Below, piece after piece: positions 16,700 to 26,164 of a stretch of 61,760 nt of DNA (positions within the stretch are counted from its first letter, which is position 1; the number at the start of each line of letters is the position of its first letter). Origin of the DNA: Bacteroidales bacterium UBA5072 (GTDB taxonomy: Bacteria; Bacteroidota; Bacteroidia; Bacteroidales; UBA10428); contig DIAS01000141.1 in the NCBI GenBank assembly GCA_002415855.1, forward strand, positions 27,740 through 89,499, given 5' to 3'. The notes below the pieces were generated by a model. The model did no database searches and was not told where the DNA came from. It worked only from the letters and a program-made list of their open reading frames with translations. The translations under genes and the position numbers were made by a program.

Positions 16700-18994
16700 C
16701 TACAGAATAAAGGTATAAGTATACTTGATCAATATTCCCCGGTTAGCGATGGGATTAAGTTCGGGAGATACACGGCTTTGTTCGATATTTCTTCCTTCGT
16801 TGTATACAAGATACAGGTCATTTCCCTCCCTGGGATTAAAGCGCAACCGTACATTGGTGACTATGCCATGTACCACATTGCTGTATTCAACAAGGGAGCT
16901 GATTGATAATTTGTTATTAAACATAATGACAGTTTTTAGGCTGGCAATGTGACCTGTAAAGGATTGATCCCTTGAGGGAAAGCGGATCCTGTCATATTCA
17001 TATGAAGGCTGCAAACTTAAATAAGCACCCAGCTTGATGGTGGACATTAACCGCAGGGTAAACTGGTTCCCATCATAATACTGTCCCAGGTTACTGATCA
17101 CTTCAAATGACAATGGCTTTGTGTATGGCGAATGGACATCAAGCGATGCAAAATTATATCCATAGCTTCCGGGTCCTATATAAGCCATCACAGCATCCTT
17201 CGAAAGATAGAATGTATCCGTAAGGTTTTCGAAAGCGTGACTAAAACTGATCTGAAACCCTGAGCCCGATTTAAGGTCCAGGTTATAACCAGGCCGCACA
17301 AGGGCTGATTGGGTGACATTGCTGCCAATATCTTTCCAAGCCTGTGCATTGAACATCAAAACATGCGTCGAAATGGCTGAAGTCTCGCCGGGTATCCAGC
17401 CATATTTTAATTTGGTACCCGCCATATAATAATTTCTACGGAACTCAAAACCAAGATCCGGTTCATATCTTGCCCCAGCCCGGCTGTAGAAAAAATCATA
17501 TCCAAGGCCCTTTTCATTCCTTCGCTGCCAGTCGAACCAAATTCTCGAGGCATCGAGTGTGATGGCTTGGTTTCTGAATTTTTCATCAAAGGATTGGGCA
17601 TATTTGACGTCCAGGTAATCCTGACCGAACAAATTGATAATTCCATCAATTCCTAAAACCTCATTGTACGTTCCATCCGTTCCCACCCGTGAAGTAAGGA
17701 TGCTTCCTACGTAACTGTTGTTGTTGAATACCCGTCTCCGGAAGCGTAAGACTCCGAAGTTTTCAGAAGGAAGATTTGCACCCTCGGTTTCGGCTGATGT
17801 AAATGCCTGGGTCTGCATATCAAGAAATCCAATGTCCCAGGGACCTGCCCTGCCAACCAGCCTGGCTCCGGCGATTATCGGAACTGCCCTGCCTTCATGC
17901 AAGCCTATCTGCCTGCTGTAAAACAGGGTGTTCATATCATCGAACGCAAAGGAGAAATTGCTGGACCGCTCCTGGAAAAACATACGTTTCTCAGGAAAGA
18001 ACAGGGAGAACCGTGTGAGATTGATCTGGGCATTGTCAGACTCCACCTGGGCAAAATCAGTGTTGATGGTTATGTCGGCCGTGAGGTTGCTGGTGATTCC
18101 GTATTTCACATCCAATCCCACTGCAAGCTTGGGATCAGTCAGCATATTGTATTTTGTTTCCGCATCATTCAGGCGCGATTCCTGGTTTATGCCTCCGGAA
18201 ATATACGGTGCTATATAAAATGGTTTCTTGCTGTGAATCCCTTCAAATGTAATATGGTGTGCCTGTGAGGGTTTGACAAAACTCCAGAATCCCCAATTGC
18301 GCGGAATAGCAGGAAAAATGTCGATCTCAAGTTTACGCGGGATGAACCTGAAACAGATAAGCCCCATGGAGACCTTTCCGTTTTTTTCTTGGAACCGTAA
18401 GCTCGACATAGGAATCCTCATTTCTGTATACCACCCCTTATCGTCCTTGGTTGATCTTACATCCCAAAAGGTATTCCAGGTCTCATTCCAGGGAAAGCTT
18501 TCAGTGCCGTCCCGGGATATGGTAAGGTCCTGTCTCACGCCGGCCGCATTGGTCCTGAACCCAACACCGTTTTCATGATCATTGAAGGTATCGAAAATGA
18601 CAAGGAATGCATCTTCTTGCGGACCGATATTATCCCGCATTCTTGAGGATATATTGATCTTGTCCGCTTCACTGTCGAAAAAGCACCCGGCAATATATAT
18701 GTATGTATTGTCATGGCAGATAAACACTTCCGATCGCTCTGTGGGTTGATTACCGAATGTAGGAATGTGCATGACAAGCGGAAGCGGAGACATCAGATCC
18801 CAGCAGGGATCGTCTGTCACCCCGTCGAAAGTAAAACTACCCTGTAACTCCGGGATAAAAACGGGGGCATTATCTGCTGAATCACTTTCAATAACTGCTT
18901 TGGTTGCTGGTTCAGCCTGACTGCGTGAATAAGCAACGGTAACAACAGCATGTAATAAAATTGTAAGGAGTAAGATCCGGTAAAGGGCCTTCAT
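16700..18994 (-). CDS. DUF5916 domain outer-membrane protein with CBM9-like N-terminus
   Basis: A 764-residue protein with a signal peptide (residues 1-23, ILLHAVVTVAYS). Residues about 45-240 form a family 9 carbohydrate-binding-like (DOMON-like) beta-sandwich: GVTDDPCWDLM, YIYIAGCFFDSE, GVGFRTNAAGVRQD and WYTEMRIPMSSLRF. The remainder is DUF5916, long amphipathic strands expected to form an outer-membrane barrel (SGGINQESRLND, ITINTDFAQVESDNAQINL, FFPEKRMFFQERSSNF). These proteins are common in Bacteroidota with no settled function; ligand-binding surface barrels are the usual guess. The C-terminus (GILIKYTYTFIL) is a barrel-type closing strand. It stands alone, preceded by a terminator. 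Confidence 0.88.
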   Translation of the reverse strand: MKALYRILLLTILLHAVVTVAYSRSQAEPATKAVIESDSADNAPVFIPELQGSFTFDGVTDDPCWDLMSPLPLVMHIPTFGNQPTERSEVFICHDNTYIYIAGCFFDSEADKINISSRMRDNIGPQEDAFLVIFDTFNDHENGVGFRTNAAGVRQDLTISRDGTESFPWNETWNTFWDVRSTKDDKGWYTEMRIPMSSLRFQEKNGKVSMGLICFRFIPRKLEIDIFPAIPRNWGFWSFVKPSQAHHITFEGIHSKKPFYIAPYISGGINQESRLNDAETKYNMLTDPKLAVGLDVKYGITSNLTADITINTDFAQVESDNAQINLTRFSLFFPEKRMFFQERSSNFSFAFDDMNTLFYSRQIGLHEGRAVPIIAGARLVGRAGPWDIGFLDMQTQAFTSAETEGANLPSENFGVLRFRRRVFNNNSYVGSILTSRVGTDGTYNEVLGIDGIINLFGQDYLDVKYAQSFDEKFRNQAITLDASRIWFDWQRRNEKGLGYDFFYSRAGARYEPDLGFEFRRNYYMAGTKLKYGWIPGETSAISTHVLMFNAQAWKDIGSNVTQSALVRPGYNLDLKSGSGFQISFSHAFENLTDTFYLSKDAVMAYIGPGSYGYNFASLDVHSPYTKPLSFEVISNLGQYYDGNQFTLRLMSTIKLGAYLSLQPSYEYDRIRFPSRDQSFTGHIASLKTVIMFNNKLSISSLVEYSNVVHGIVTNVRLRFNPREGNDLYLVYNEGRNIEQSRVSPELNPIANRGILIKYTYTFIL

Positions 18995-19098
18995 AATAAT
19001 TCAATGAATATCATTTGCATTGCTGGATTTGAGTTAATTCTCGGCTCTTGTCTAAACAAATTCTAAATAGCACTTGTTTCCATACTAACGTTTAATGC

Positions 19099-19129
19099 AA
19101 AAAAGCCCACAATAAAATTGGGCTTTTTT
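19099..19129 (-). terminator. Intrinsic terminator after the duplicated alpha/beta-barrel gene
   Basis: aaaaaagccca (19099-19109) pairs with tgggctttttt (19119-19129) around a nine-base loop. Read leftward it ends in a U run, 21 bases past the stop at 19151. Its symmetrical A and T tracts would also work rightward. Confidence 0.88.
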
Positions 19130-19150
19130 GATTTTCGCTTTTTTAGTTTG

Positions 19151-19927
19151 TTATTTAGCCTTTGGGGTGGTCCCATCGACAAATTCCCAAATCTCGGATT
19201 TCACAATCGTCCTGATTTCATCCGTTCTGCTGATCTGATCCATCATGCTCATAATCTCTCCGGACTTTTTACCGGCAATAACGTTCTCAATTGCTAAGCC
19301 ATAATCAGCGTTTTCTATATTTTCAAATTTGGTATATCCATCTACAACCACAGCCTGAAAGGAATTGTCCTCATATGGCCAGCGTGTCCATAATCTCCAT
19401 GAATTCCTCTGACCCAGCTTTTTCGATTCTTCATGCAAAGGCAGATAACCAACTTTTTCCATGTTAATGTAGTCATCCACATTGTCCGTCTTTATTAGGT
19501 TGACAACAAGATATTTGTCCTGGACTTCAGAGGTTATGCTTGCCTGAAGATGGATTGTCTCAGATTTCGTAAGGCTTCTGGAGGCCGAGGTTTTTGCAAA
19601 TAATTCATCCATATTGGCTCCAAATGCCTGCTTTAATTCGGCTTCGGTTAATTGTGTCTCTGTTTTGCCAAAATTTTCATAGGTGGTAACAGTCGCATAG
19701 TTATAGGATGAACTTGTTCCTGAATTCCTTATGTACCAGAGTCGCCAGGAGAGTATATTTCCCGATTCCACCCGGTTCTGGTGCAAGGTCTTCCATTGTT
19801 TTTCAACTGCCAGATAATTGGCATCACCATTGTCAGGAACTTTCATGTAATCAACAATGGCAACAGTTTGAGCTTCCAGCGCTAGCGAAGCAATGACCAA
19901 AAGAGCGGTCAGATAAAGGTTTTTCAT
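19151..19927 (-). CDS. Secreted protein with two tandem dimeric alpha/beta-barrel-like repeats
   Basis: A 258-residue protein with a signal peptide ending at LEAQ (residues 1-20). The mature part is an internal duplication. The first half has VAIVDYMKVPDN...NYLAVEK, then a helix and NILSWRLWYIRN. The second half, from about residue 140, has LVVNLIKTDN...DYINMEK and RNSWRLWTRWPY. Both keep the order strand, helix, and a W-R-L-W strand seen in ABM/NIPSNAP-like folds. I know no named family for it. It has its own terminator and no clear operon partner. The predicted location is periplasm or surface. Confidence 0.7.
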   Translation of the reverse strand: MKNLYLTALLVIASLALEAQTVAIVDYMKVPDNGDANYLAVEKQWKTLHQNRVESGNILSWRLWYIRNSGTSSSYNYATVTTYENFGKTETQLTEAELKQAFGANMDELFAKTSASRSLTKSETIHLQASITSEVQDKYLVVNLIKTDNVDDYINMEKVGYLPLHEESKKLGQRNSWRLWTRWPYEDNSFQAVVVDGYTKFENIENADYGLAIENVIAGKKSGEIMSMMDQISRTDEIRTIVKSEIWEFVDGTTPKAK

Positions 19928-20057
19928 GTAATTGTTTATTAGTTTATGAATATTACGAATATCGGATATTATTATCCTTTATTATTGTTATAATCATGTA
20001 AATTGAATTTAAATAACTTACGGTTTTGAAAAAGTCACCGTATTAGAACAAAACAGT

Positions 20058-20699
20058 TTAAAGATTTAAGTTTTCAGGTTCGTCTGCTGGTTCTTCATCC
20101 TCCATATCACTGATGAATTTCGTTGGGCCTGGGCCCTCGTGCCTGTAATAAATTGCCAGCAGCACGCCCACTGTAAATCCTACCAGGTGCGATTCCCATG
20201 ACATATCCGGTCGATAGGGGAAGATGCCCCATACCATGCTTCCATATAAAAAAATAACCAGCAGAGAAATGGCCAGGAGGTTGATGTTCCGTCGTACAAT
20301 GCCGCTGACGAATAAAAAAGAGGCAAAGCTGTAAACAAGACCGCTGGCGCCAATGTGGTACGATGACCTGGCAATAAGCCATACAAAGATCCCGGTCGCC
20401 AGGTACGAAATCAGCAGAACCCGCCAGGCAACCTTTTGATAGAAGTAAAAGATAGCAGTAAGCAGGAAAAAGAAAGGCACGGAATTGTTGATGAGGTGGT
20501 TGAAATTGGCATGGATAAAAGGTGAAGCGATCACCCCGATTAATCCTGAAGTCTTGCGCGGAAAGATTCCATAGTAGAAAAGATCTAATCCGTCAGTAAT
20601 CTCAATGACTTTAACCATCCAGAACACGAAGATGATAAAGGCAGGAGGAACAAGGCTCAGAATAAAGTGCCTGTATTCTATGTTTTCTTCTTTTGTCAA
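20058..20699 (-). CDS. Rhomboid family intramembrane serine protease
   Basis: About 213 residues with six predicted transmembrane segments. The catalytic Ser is in HIGASGLVYS and the catalytic His in SWESHLVGFTVG. The loop HANFNHLINNSVPFFFL carries the HxxxN-type motif. Rhomboids cut transmembrane proteins within the membrane. No ATG is available. A GTG at 20774, six bases after the ilvC stop, would add 25 residues encoded by a gggacaagg-like repeat. The TTG at 20699 (LTKEENIEYRHF) gives a family-like N-terminus and is preferred. It follows ilvC closely and may be read through from the ilv operon, with no evident functional tie. Confidence 0.85.
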   Translation of the reverse strand: MTKEENIEYRHFILSLVPPAFIIFVFWMVKVIEITDGLDLFYYGIFPRKTSGLIGVIASPFIHANFNHLINNSVPFFFLLTAIFYFYQKVAWRVLLISYLATGIFVWLIARSSYHIGASGLVYSFASFLFVSGIVRRNINLLAISLLVIFLYGSMVWGIFPYRPDMSWESHLVGFTVGVLLAIYYRHEGPGPTKFISDMEDEEPADEPENLNL

Positions 20700-20770
20700 G
20701 GGACAAAGGACAAGGTACAAGGGACGGGTAGGTTTGGCCTTACGTTTATCAAACCGTCCTTCGTCCCTTG
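20698..20770. repeat. Degenerate gggacaagg-type repeat between ilvC and the rhomboid gene
   Basis: agggacaaagg, acaaggtac and aagggacgg at 20698-20730 run one way. cgtccttcgtcccttgt at 20755-20771 runs the other, so the field also forms an imperfect hairpin. Related words occur at about 27686-27738. Confidence 0.6.
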
Positions 20771-20780
20771 TCACTGGTTG

Positions 20781-21830
20781 CTATTTCGTTTTAGGCCGTA
20801 AGTTACGAACTTGCTGTCCTGCCTGCCACATTTCTGATTCTCGGAGTTCCTTAAGTTCAATCTCCAGAAATTCCTTGTAATTGGGCATTCCGGTGGATTC
20901 AAGCACACGTTTGGTCTCTGAACCGGATTTCACTTTGTTATAAAGGTCGTTGAAGACCGGCAAGGTGGCTTCTTTGAATTTCGGTCTCCAGTCGAGTGCC
21001 CCACGCTGTGCCGTGGCACTGCAATTGGAGTACATCCAGTCCATTCCGTTCTCATCAACCAGCCGGATAAGGCTCTGGGTTAACTCCTCCACTGTTTCGT
21101 TGAAGGCTTCACTGGGACTATGACCATGCTGGCGCAGCACCTGGTATTGGGCATCCATAATACCGGCCAGGGCGCCCATAAGCACTCCGCGTTCCCCGGT
21201 AAGGTCGCTGTATACTTCGTTCTCAAAAGTGGTGGGGAAAAGGTAACCCGACCCAATAGCAATACCGATGGCAAGTGCACGTTCGACTGCCCGGCCGGTA
21301 AAATCCTGGAATACAGCATAACTCGAATTGATACCCGCACCTGCAAGGAAGTTACGTCTTACGCTTGTGCCGGAGCCCTTCGGAGCAACCAGAATAACAT
21401 CAACATCCTTAGGAGGTACAACGCCGGTTTGCTCCTTGTAGGTTATGGAAAAACCATGAGAGAAATACAAAGCATCACCCTTTTTGAGACATGGTTTTAA
21501 TTTAGGCCAGATGGAACGCTGTGCAGCATCGGAAACCAGGTATTGAATGATTGTTCCCCTGGTTGCGGCTTCCTCAATTGAAAAGAGAGTTTTACCGGGC
21601 ACCCAGCCATCTTTTACAGCTTTGTCCCAGTCAGCTTTAAATTCAGGAGCCTGTCCGATGATCACATTGATGCCATTCTCCTTCATGTTCAGTGCCTGTG
21701 CCGGCCCCTGAACACCATAGCCGATTACTGCAACAACTTCGTCTTTCAGAATTTCCTGAGCTTTTTTTAAGGGGAATTCTTCACGGGTTATAACGTCTTC
21801 AACAACTCCTCCAAAATTAATTTTTGCCAT
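20781..21830 (-). CDS. ilvC: Ketol-acid reductoisomerase
   Basis: A 349-residue enzyme of isoleucine, valine and leucine synthesis. It isomerises and reduces 2-acetolactate or 2-aceto-2-hydroxybutyrate with NAD(P)H and Mg2+. The Rossmann motif is VVAVIGYGVQGPAQALNM (GxGxxG), followed by VIIGQAPE. The catalytic segment contains LVAPKGSGTSVRR, and the metal-binding part includes ENEVYSDLTGERGVLMG. The absence of the Arg/Ser pattern usual after the second strand in NADPH enzymes, with Gln there instead, leaves cofactor preference open. It is the last ilv gene of the attenuated operon, 21 bases after ilvN. Confidence 0.96.
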   Translation of the reverse strand: MAKINFGGVVEDVITREEFPLKKAQEILKDEVVAVIGYGVQGPAQALNMKENGINVIIGQAPEFKADWDKAVKDGWVPGKTLFSIEEAATRGTIIQYLVSDAAQRSIWPKLKPCLKKGDALYFSHGFSITYKEQTGVVPPKDVDVILVAPKGSGTSVRRNFLAGAGINSSYAVFQDFTGRAVERALAIGIAIGSGYLFPTTFENEVYSDLTGERGVLMGALAGIMDAQYQVLRQHGHSPSEAFNETVEELTQSLIRLVDENGMDWMYSNCSATAQRGALDWRPKFKEATLPVFNDLYNKVKSGSETKRVLESTGMPNYKEFLEIELKELRESEMWQAGQQVRNLRPKTK

Positions 21831-21851
21831 AATGTATTAAATATTAATTAA

Positions 21852-22442
21852 TTAAAATTTAGCATATTCTACTGTATTTTCACCGGCTTCTTTCATGTAG
21901 CTGGAAAAATGTTCTTTACTGGAACGTGTGACCGCGATACGCCCTGAGCGGGTAAACTGCAAAAGGCCATATTCTTTCAATTCATCGAAGAGATTCTGGG
22001 TTTCTTCCTTGTGTCCTGTAAGCTCGATAACCGTGTATTCAGGGCGCACCTCAATGATCCGGGCATGGTGTATCCGGATGATTTCCTCGACTTTGTTGCC
22101 CTCCAGCATAGCCTTGGTTGGAACCTTGTACAGGGCTATTTCCTGATGGATCACTTCGTCCTCGGTGTGATAGAAAGCTCTAAGGACTTCCACAAGCTTT
22201 TCAATCTGGCCTACCACTTTTTCCACCTTTTCGAGGGTATCGTTCACAACAATTGTAAACTTGTGGATGCCGGGAAGTGCCGAACCTGAGACTGTCAGAC
22301 TTTCGATGTTAACCAGGCGCCGGGTAAAAATGATCGTTATCCTGTTCAGCAAACCGATGTGGTTCTCTGAGAAGGCAGATATGGTATAGGTTTGTTTTCC
22401 GCTGCCATCGCCATTGCCATTGATTCTTTTTCCTTTTGCCAT
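21852..22442 (-). CDS. ilvN: Acetolactate synthase small (regulatory) subunit
   Basis: A 196-residue protein. The N-terminal ACT domain begins YTISAFSENHIGLLNRITIIFTRR and contains the NIESLTVSGS strand. The C-terminal half (KVPTKAMLEGNKVEEIIRIHHARIIEV..., ELTGHKEET) is the second ACT-like domain of larger IlvN/IlvH proteins. It binds the catalytic subunit, raises activity and confers valine feedback inhibition. It starts five bases after the end of ilvB, consistent with coordinated expression. Confidence 0.95.
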   Translation of the reverse strand: MAKGKRINGNGDGSGKQTYTISAFSENHIGLLNRITIIFTRRLVNIESLTVSGSALPGIHKFTIVVNDTLEKVEKVVGQIEKLVEVLRAFYHTEDEVIHQEIALYKVPTKAMLEGNKVEEIIRIHHARIIEVRPEYTVIELTGHKEETQNLFDELKEYGLLQFTRSGRIAVTRSSKEHFSSYMKEAGENTVEYAKF

Positions 22443-22447
22443 GTCAA

Positions 22448-24199
22448 TTATTTTTTTGGTTCAAGAATTACATCCGAGACAGATGCCCCTGTAGGCACCA
22501 TTGGAAATACATTGTCTTCTTTTTCAATGGATACTTCAAGCAGGTAGGGACCCTGAAAGTCCAACATCTCCTGAATAGCCGAATTCAGCTGGTGTCGTTC
22601 CAGAACTTTCTTCCCCTTGATGCCGAAGCCTTCAGCAACCTTGATAAAATCAGGGTTAAGCAGGTAGGTTTCAGAATACCTTTTGTCGAAGAACAGCTGT
22701 TGCCACTGCCGGACCATACCAAGGTACTTATTATTCAGCAACACTATCTTTACAGCAGCCTGTGTTTGGTTAATGGTACCGAGTTCCTGAATGGTCATCT
22801 GGAATCCTCCGTCACCCACAAACAGGATGACCTGTTTGTCGGGAGCCCCGATTTTTGCCCCATGCGCTGCAGGAAGCCCGAAGCCCATAGTGCCCAGACC
22901 GCCCGATGTAACAAAGCTGCGGGAATTTTTAAAATGAAAATAGCGGGAGGCGAACATCTGATGCTGACCTACATCGGTTACAGCAATAGCTTCGCCTTTG
23001 GTCTTTTCATTGATCACATTGATGACTTCACCCATGGTCAGGCCCGGTTTGCTCGGGAAAAGATCATGCCTGATTACCTTGTCGTATTCAATCCTGTCGA
23101 TTTCTTTAAACTCCCTCAGCCAGCTTTCATGTGCGCGTTTTTCGATGAGTTTGGTGAGCAAAGGCAGGGTATCCTTTACATCTCCATGGATTGGCACATC
23201 GGCCGGGATAACTTTGTTGATCTCGGCCTTGTCAATTTCGAGGTGAATGACCTTGGCCTGCCTGGCATAGCGCGCAACATCGCCTGTGACCCGGTCGTCA
23301 AAACGCATGCCTACGCCAATAAGCAGGTCACATTCATTGGTTTTAAGATTGGTTGAGTAATTGCCGTGCATGCCCAGCATACCCACATTGAGTGGATGGT
23401 CCTTGGGCAGGGCACAGGCTCCGAGTATTGTCCATGCAACAGGAATACCAGATTTCTCAACAAACTGAAGGAACTCCTTTTCCGCCCCCCCAAGGATGAT
23501 ACCCTGTCCGGCCAGTACATAAGGTTTCTTTGCCTTATTTATGAGGGCGGCAGCTGCCTTAAGGTTGTCAAGACTGATCCTGGGCTCAGGAACGTAACTG
23601 CGCATCCTCACACATTTGTGGTATTCAAAATCGAGTTCGCCAAATTGCGCATTTTTAGCGATGTCGATCAGTACAGGCCCTGGACGTCCTGTCCGGGCGA
23701 TATAAAATGCCTGCGCCATGATTTCCGGAATCTCCTGCGCCTTGGTGATCAGGTAATTCCATTTGGTGACCGGCATGGAAATCCCGATTACATCAGTCTC
23801 CTGGAAAGCATCGGTGCCGAGCAAGCCGGCAGCCACCTGGCCGGTTATACAGACCAGTGGAGTAGAATCAATCTGGGCATCGGCAATACCGGTGATCAGG
23901 TTGGTAGCCCCGGGACCCGACGTTGCCATACAAACCCCCACCCTGCCGGTAACCCTTGCATACCCCTGTGCTGCATGAATAGCTCCCTGCTCATGTCGCG
24001 TAAGGATATGCCTGAGTTGATCGGAATAATTCATCAAAGCATCATAAGCAGGCATGATGGCTCCGCCCGGGTATCCGAAAATCGTATCAACTCCTTCATG
24101 GATAAGACTGAGCATAATCGCTTCGGCTCCGGTAACCCTAAGCTTTTTTGGTTCACCAGTGGATTTGATGGTCATTGCATTATCTTGAATTGTTTTCAT
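22448..24199 (-). CDS. ilvB: Acetolactate synthase large (catalytic) subunit
   Basis: A 583-residue thiamine-diphosphate enzyme that condenses pyruvate with pyruvate or 2-oxobutyrate. The N-terminal pyrimidine-binding domain has the catalytic Glu in TRHEQGAIHAAQGYAR. The central FAD-binding domain has LLIGVGMRFDDRVTG. The C-terminal diphosphate-binding domain has the VGDGGFQMTIQELGT...NNKYLGMVRQWQ (GDG...N) motif. Length is normal. The first ATG at 24199 is used, though a second in-frame Met lies eight residues on. It is second in the ilv operon after a 65-base gap from ilvD. Confidence 0.96.
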   Translation of the reverse strand: MKTIQDNAMTIKSTGEPKKLRVTGAEAIMLSLIHEGVDTIFGYPGGAIMPAYDALMNYSDQLRHILTRHEQGAIHAAQGYARVTGRVGVCMATSGPGATNLITGIADAQIDSTPLVCITGQVAAGLLGTDAFQETDVIGISMPVTKWNYLITKAQEIPEIMAQAFYIARTGRPGPVLIDIAKNAQFGELDFEYHKCVRMRSYVPEPRISLDNLKAAAALINKAKKPYVLAGQGIILGGAEKEFLQFVEKSGIPVAWTILGACALPKDHPLNVGMLGMHGNYSTNLKTNECDLLIGVGMRFDDRVTGDVARYARQAKVIHLEIDKAEINKVIPADVPIHGDVKDTLPLLTKLIEKRAHESWLREFKEIDRIEYDKVIRHDLFPSKPGLTMGEVINVINEKTKGEAIAVTDVGQHQMFASRYFHFKNSRSFVTSGGLGTMGFGLPAAHGAKIGAPDKQVILFVGDGGFQMTIQELGTINQTQAAVKIVLLNNKYLGMVRQWQQLFFDKRYSETYLLNPDFIKVAEGFGIKGKKVLERHQLNSAIQEMLDFQGPYLLEVSIEKEDNVFPMVPTGASVSDVILEPKK

Positions 24200-24264
24200 G
24201 GATTGCTGAATTGTGATAAAAGATATTTCTGATTGTTTTGTTCACTTCAATCAACAGACGTGTT

Positions 24265-26109
24265 TCATTTTAATTCTCTGATGGCCCCCCTGTCAGCTGA
24301 TGTAACCATGCTGGCATAAGCCTGTAAAGCTTTTGAAATCTGTCTGTTGCGACTCACCGGTGTAAAAGCCTTATTACCACGGCTCATCTCTTTTTGTTTG
24401 CGTTTTTCAAGCTCCCCCTGCGGGAGCACTACATTGACAGATCTTTCCGGGATATTTATTATGATGGTATCACCATCTTTTAGTAGTCCGATCTCCCCCC
24501 CCGAGGCTGCCTCGGGAGAAACATGACCGATAGACAACCCGGAGGTTCCGCCTGAAAATCGGCCATCGGTGAACAAGGCACAGGTTTTGCCAAGACCTTT
24601 TGATTTGATATACGAGGTAGGATAAAGCATTTCCTGCATACCCGGACCACCCTTGGGTCCCTCGAACCGGATTACAACAACATCTCCTGCCTTCACCCGG
24701 CCTTCCAGAATTCCGTCGCATGCTTCGTCCTGCGATTCAAATACCCTGGCCTTACCGGTGAAATTGAAGATAGAAGGATCAACCCCTGCTGTTTTTACCA
24801 CACATCCATCGCGCGCTATGTTACCATATAATACAGCCAGACCGCCATCTCTGAAATAGCAGTGGTCCATATCCCGGATACAACCGTTTTCACGGTCCAG
24901 GTCAGGTTCCTTGAACATCACTCCCTGACTTCCCAGTTTAAGATTTTTAATGCCCGCGGGAGCACTGGCAAATATATCTTTTGCCTCCTGCGTAACAGTT
25001 GGGCGTGTCAGATCAAAAAGCCTGATGGCCTCTGCCAATGTAAGCAGATCGACCCTTTTGACCTTTGTATCAACAAGACCTGCACGTTCCAACTCACCCA
25101 TGATGGCCAGGATTCCGCCTGCCCGATTCACATCCTCAACATGGTAATGCGAACTAGGTGCAACCTTACATAAAACGGGGATCCTGCGCGACAGATGGTC
25201 AATATCCTTCATGGTGAAATCAACTCCCGCTTCCTGGGCGATCGCCAACAAATGCAAAACAGTATTGGTTGACCCTCCCATGGCAATATCCAGGGACATC
25301 GCATTCAAAAAAGCCTGCCTTGTCGCAATGCTCCTGGGAAGCACTGTTGTATCTCCTTCTTCATAGTACTTTCTGGTAATTGTCACAACCTGTTTTGCCG
25401 CTCTCTCAAACAATGCCTTGCGGTTCTTGTGGGTGGCAACAATTGTTCCGTTTCCCGGGAGTGCAAGTCCAATCGCTTCATTGAGACAATTCATGGAATT
25501 GGCGGTGAACATTCCCGAGCAGGAACCACAGGTTGGACAAGCTTCCTTTTCAATTGTCATAAGTTCATCCTCGGGTACGGCATCATCAGCAGCCATAACC
25601 ATGGCATCAACCAGGTCGTATTTTTTAGCGCCGACAGTGCCGGCCTCCATAGGTCCTCCCGAAACAAACACAGCAGGGATATTCAGACGCATTGCTGCCA
25701 TTAGCATTCCGGGAGTGATCTTGTCGCAATTGCTTATGCAGATCATGGCGTCGACCATATGTGCATTACACATGAACTCAACACTGTCTGCTATCAGATC
25801 TCTCGATGGAAGTGAATACAACATGCCATCATGACCCATGGCGATGCCGTCATCCACAGCAATAGTATTGAATTCAGCTGCATAACAGCCTTCTTTTTCA
25901 ATGATTGCCTTCACTTCCTGACCGATCATGTGCAGATGCGTATGACCGGGAACGAACTGCGTAAATGAGTTGACAACAGCAATGATGGGTTTTCCGATCT
26001 GGTCCTCACGCATCCCAGTTGCTCGCCATAGGCTGCGTGCACCGGCCATCCTGCGTCCCTGCGTGGTGGTATTGCTTCTGAGGTTTATCTTCATATTGTT
26101 GTCTTTCAA
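24265..26109 (-). CDS. ilvD: Dihydroxy-acid dehydratase
   Basis: A 614-residue iron-sulfur dehydratase converting dihydroxy-isovalerate and dihydroxy-methylvalerate to the 2-oxo acids. Cluster cysteines lie in CISNCDKITPGM and EACPTCGSCSGMFTANSM. The C-terminal swivelling domain has FTDGRFSGGTSGLSIGHVSPEAA with the active-site Ser. The start at 26109 is 25 bases past the attenuator U tract; an in-frame ATG five codons on is possible. It is the first structural gene behind the leader peptide and terminator, so attenuation would control the whole ilvDBNC set. Confidence 0.96.
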   Translation of the reverse strand: MKDNNMKINLRSNTTTQGRRMAGARSLWRATGMREDQIGKPIIAVVNSFTQFVPGHTHLHMIGQEVKAIIEKEGCYAAEFNTIAVDDGIAMGHDGMLYSLPSRDLIADSVEFMCNAHMVDAMICISNCDKITPGMLMAAMRLNIPAVFVSGGPMEAGTVGAKKYDLVDAMVMAADDAVPEDELMTIEKEACPTCGSCSGMFTANSMNCLNEAIGLALPGNGTIVATHKNRKALFERAAKQVVTITRKYYEEGDTTVLPRSIATRQAFLNAMSLDIAMGGSTNTVLHLLAIAQEAGVDFTMKDIDHLSRRIPVLCKVAPSSHYHVEDVNRAGGILAIMGELERAGLVDTKVKRVDLLTLAEAIRLFDLTRPTVTQEAKDIFASAPAGIKNLKLGSQGVMFKEPDLDRENGCIRDMDHCYFRDGGLAVLYGNIARDGCVVKTAGVDPSIFNFTGKARVFESQDEACDGILEGRVKAGDVVVIRFEGPKGGPGMQEMLYPTSYIKSKGLGKTCALFTDGRFSGGTSGLSIGHVSPEAASGGEIGLLKDGDTIIINIPERSVNVVLPQGELEKRKQKEMSRGNKAFTPVSRNRQISKALQAYASMVTSADRGAIRELK

Positions 26110-26133
26110 ATTTTTACATAAAGAAACTAAATT

Positions 26134-26164
26134 AAAAAAGCCATTCTCTTCGGTAAGAATGGCT
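26134..26164 (-). terminator. Attenuator terminator of the ilv operon
   Basis: Read leftward, AGCCATTCT (26164-26156) and AGAATGGCT (26147-26139) form a perfect 9-bp stem, extendable by one U-G pair, with a six- to eight-base loop. Six U residues follow (26139-26134). It stands between the leader peptide and ilvD. Confidence 0.92.

Noticed and set aside
22436..23356. Long plus-strand frame antisense to ilvB (306 codons)
   Set aside because: It is a shadow of the conserved ilvB frame: no recognisable domain and no start or terminator logic of its own.
23366..24232. 288-codon plus-strand frame antisense to ilvB
   Set aside because: Another antisense shadow; the minus-strand frame has all acetolactate synthase motifs.
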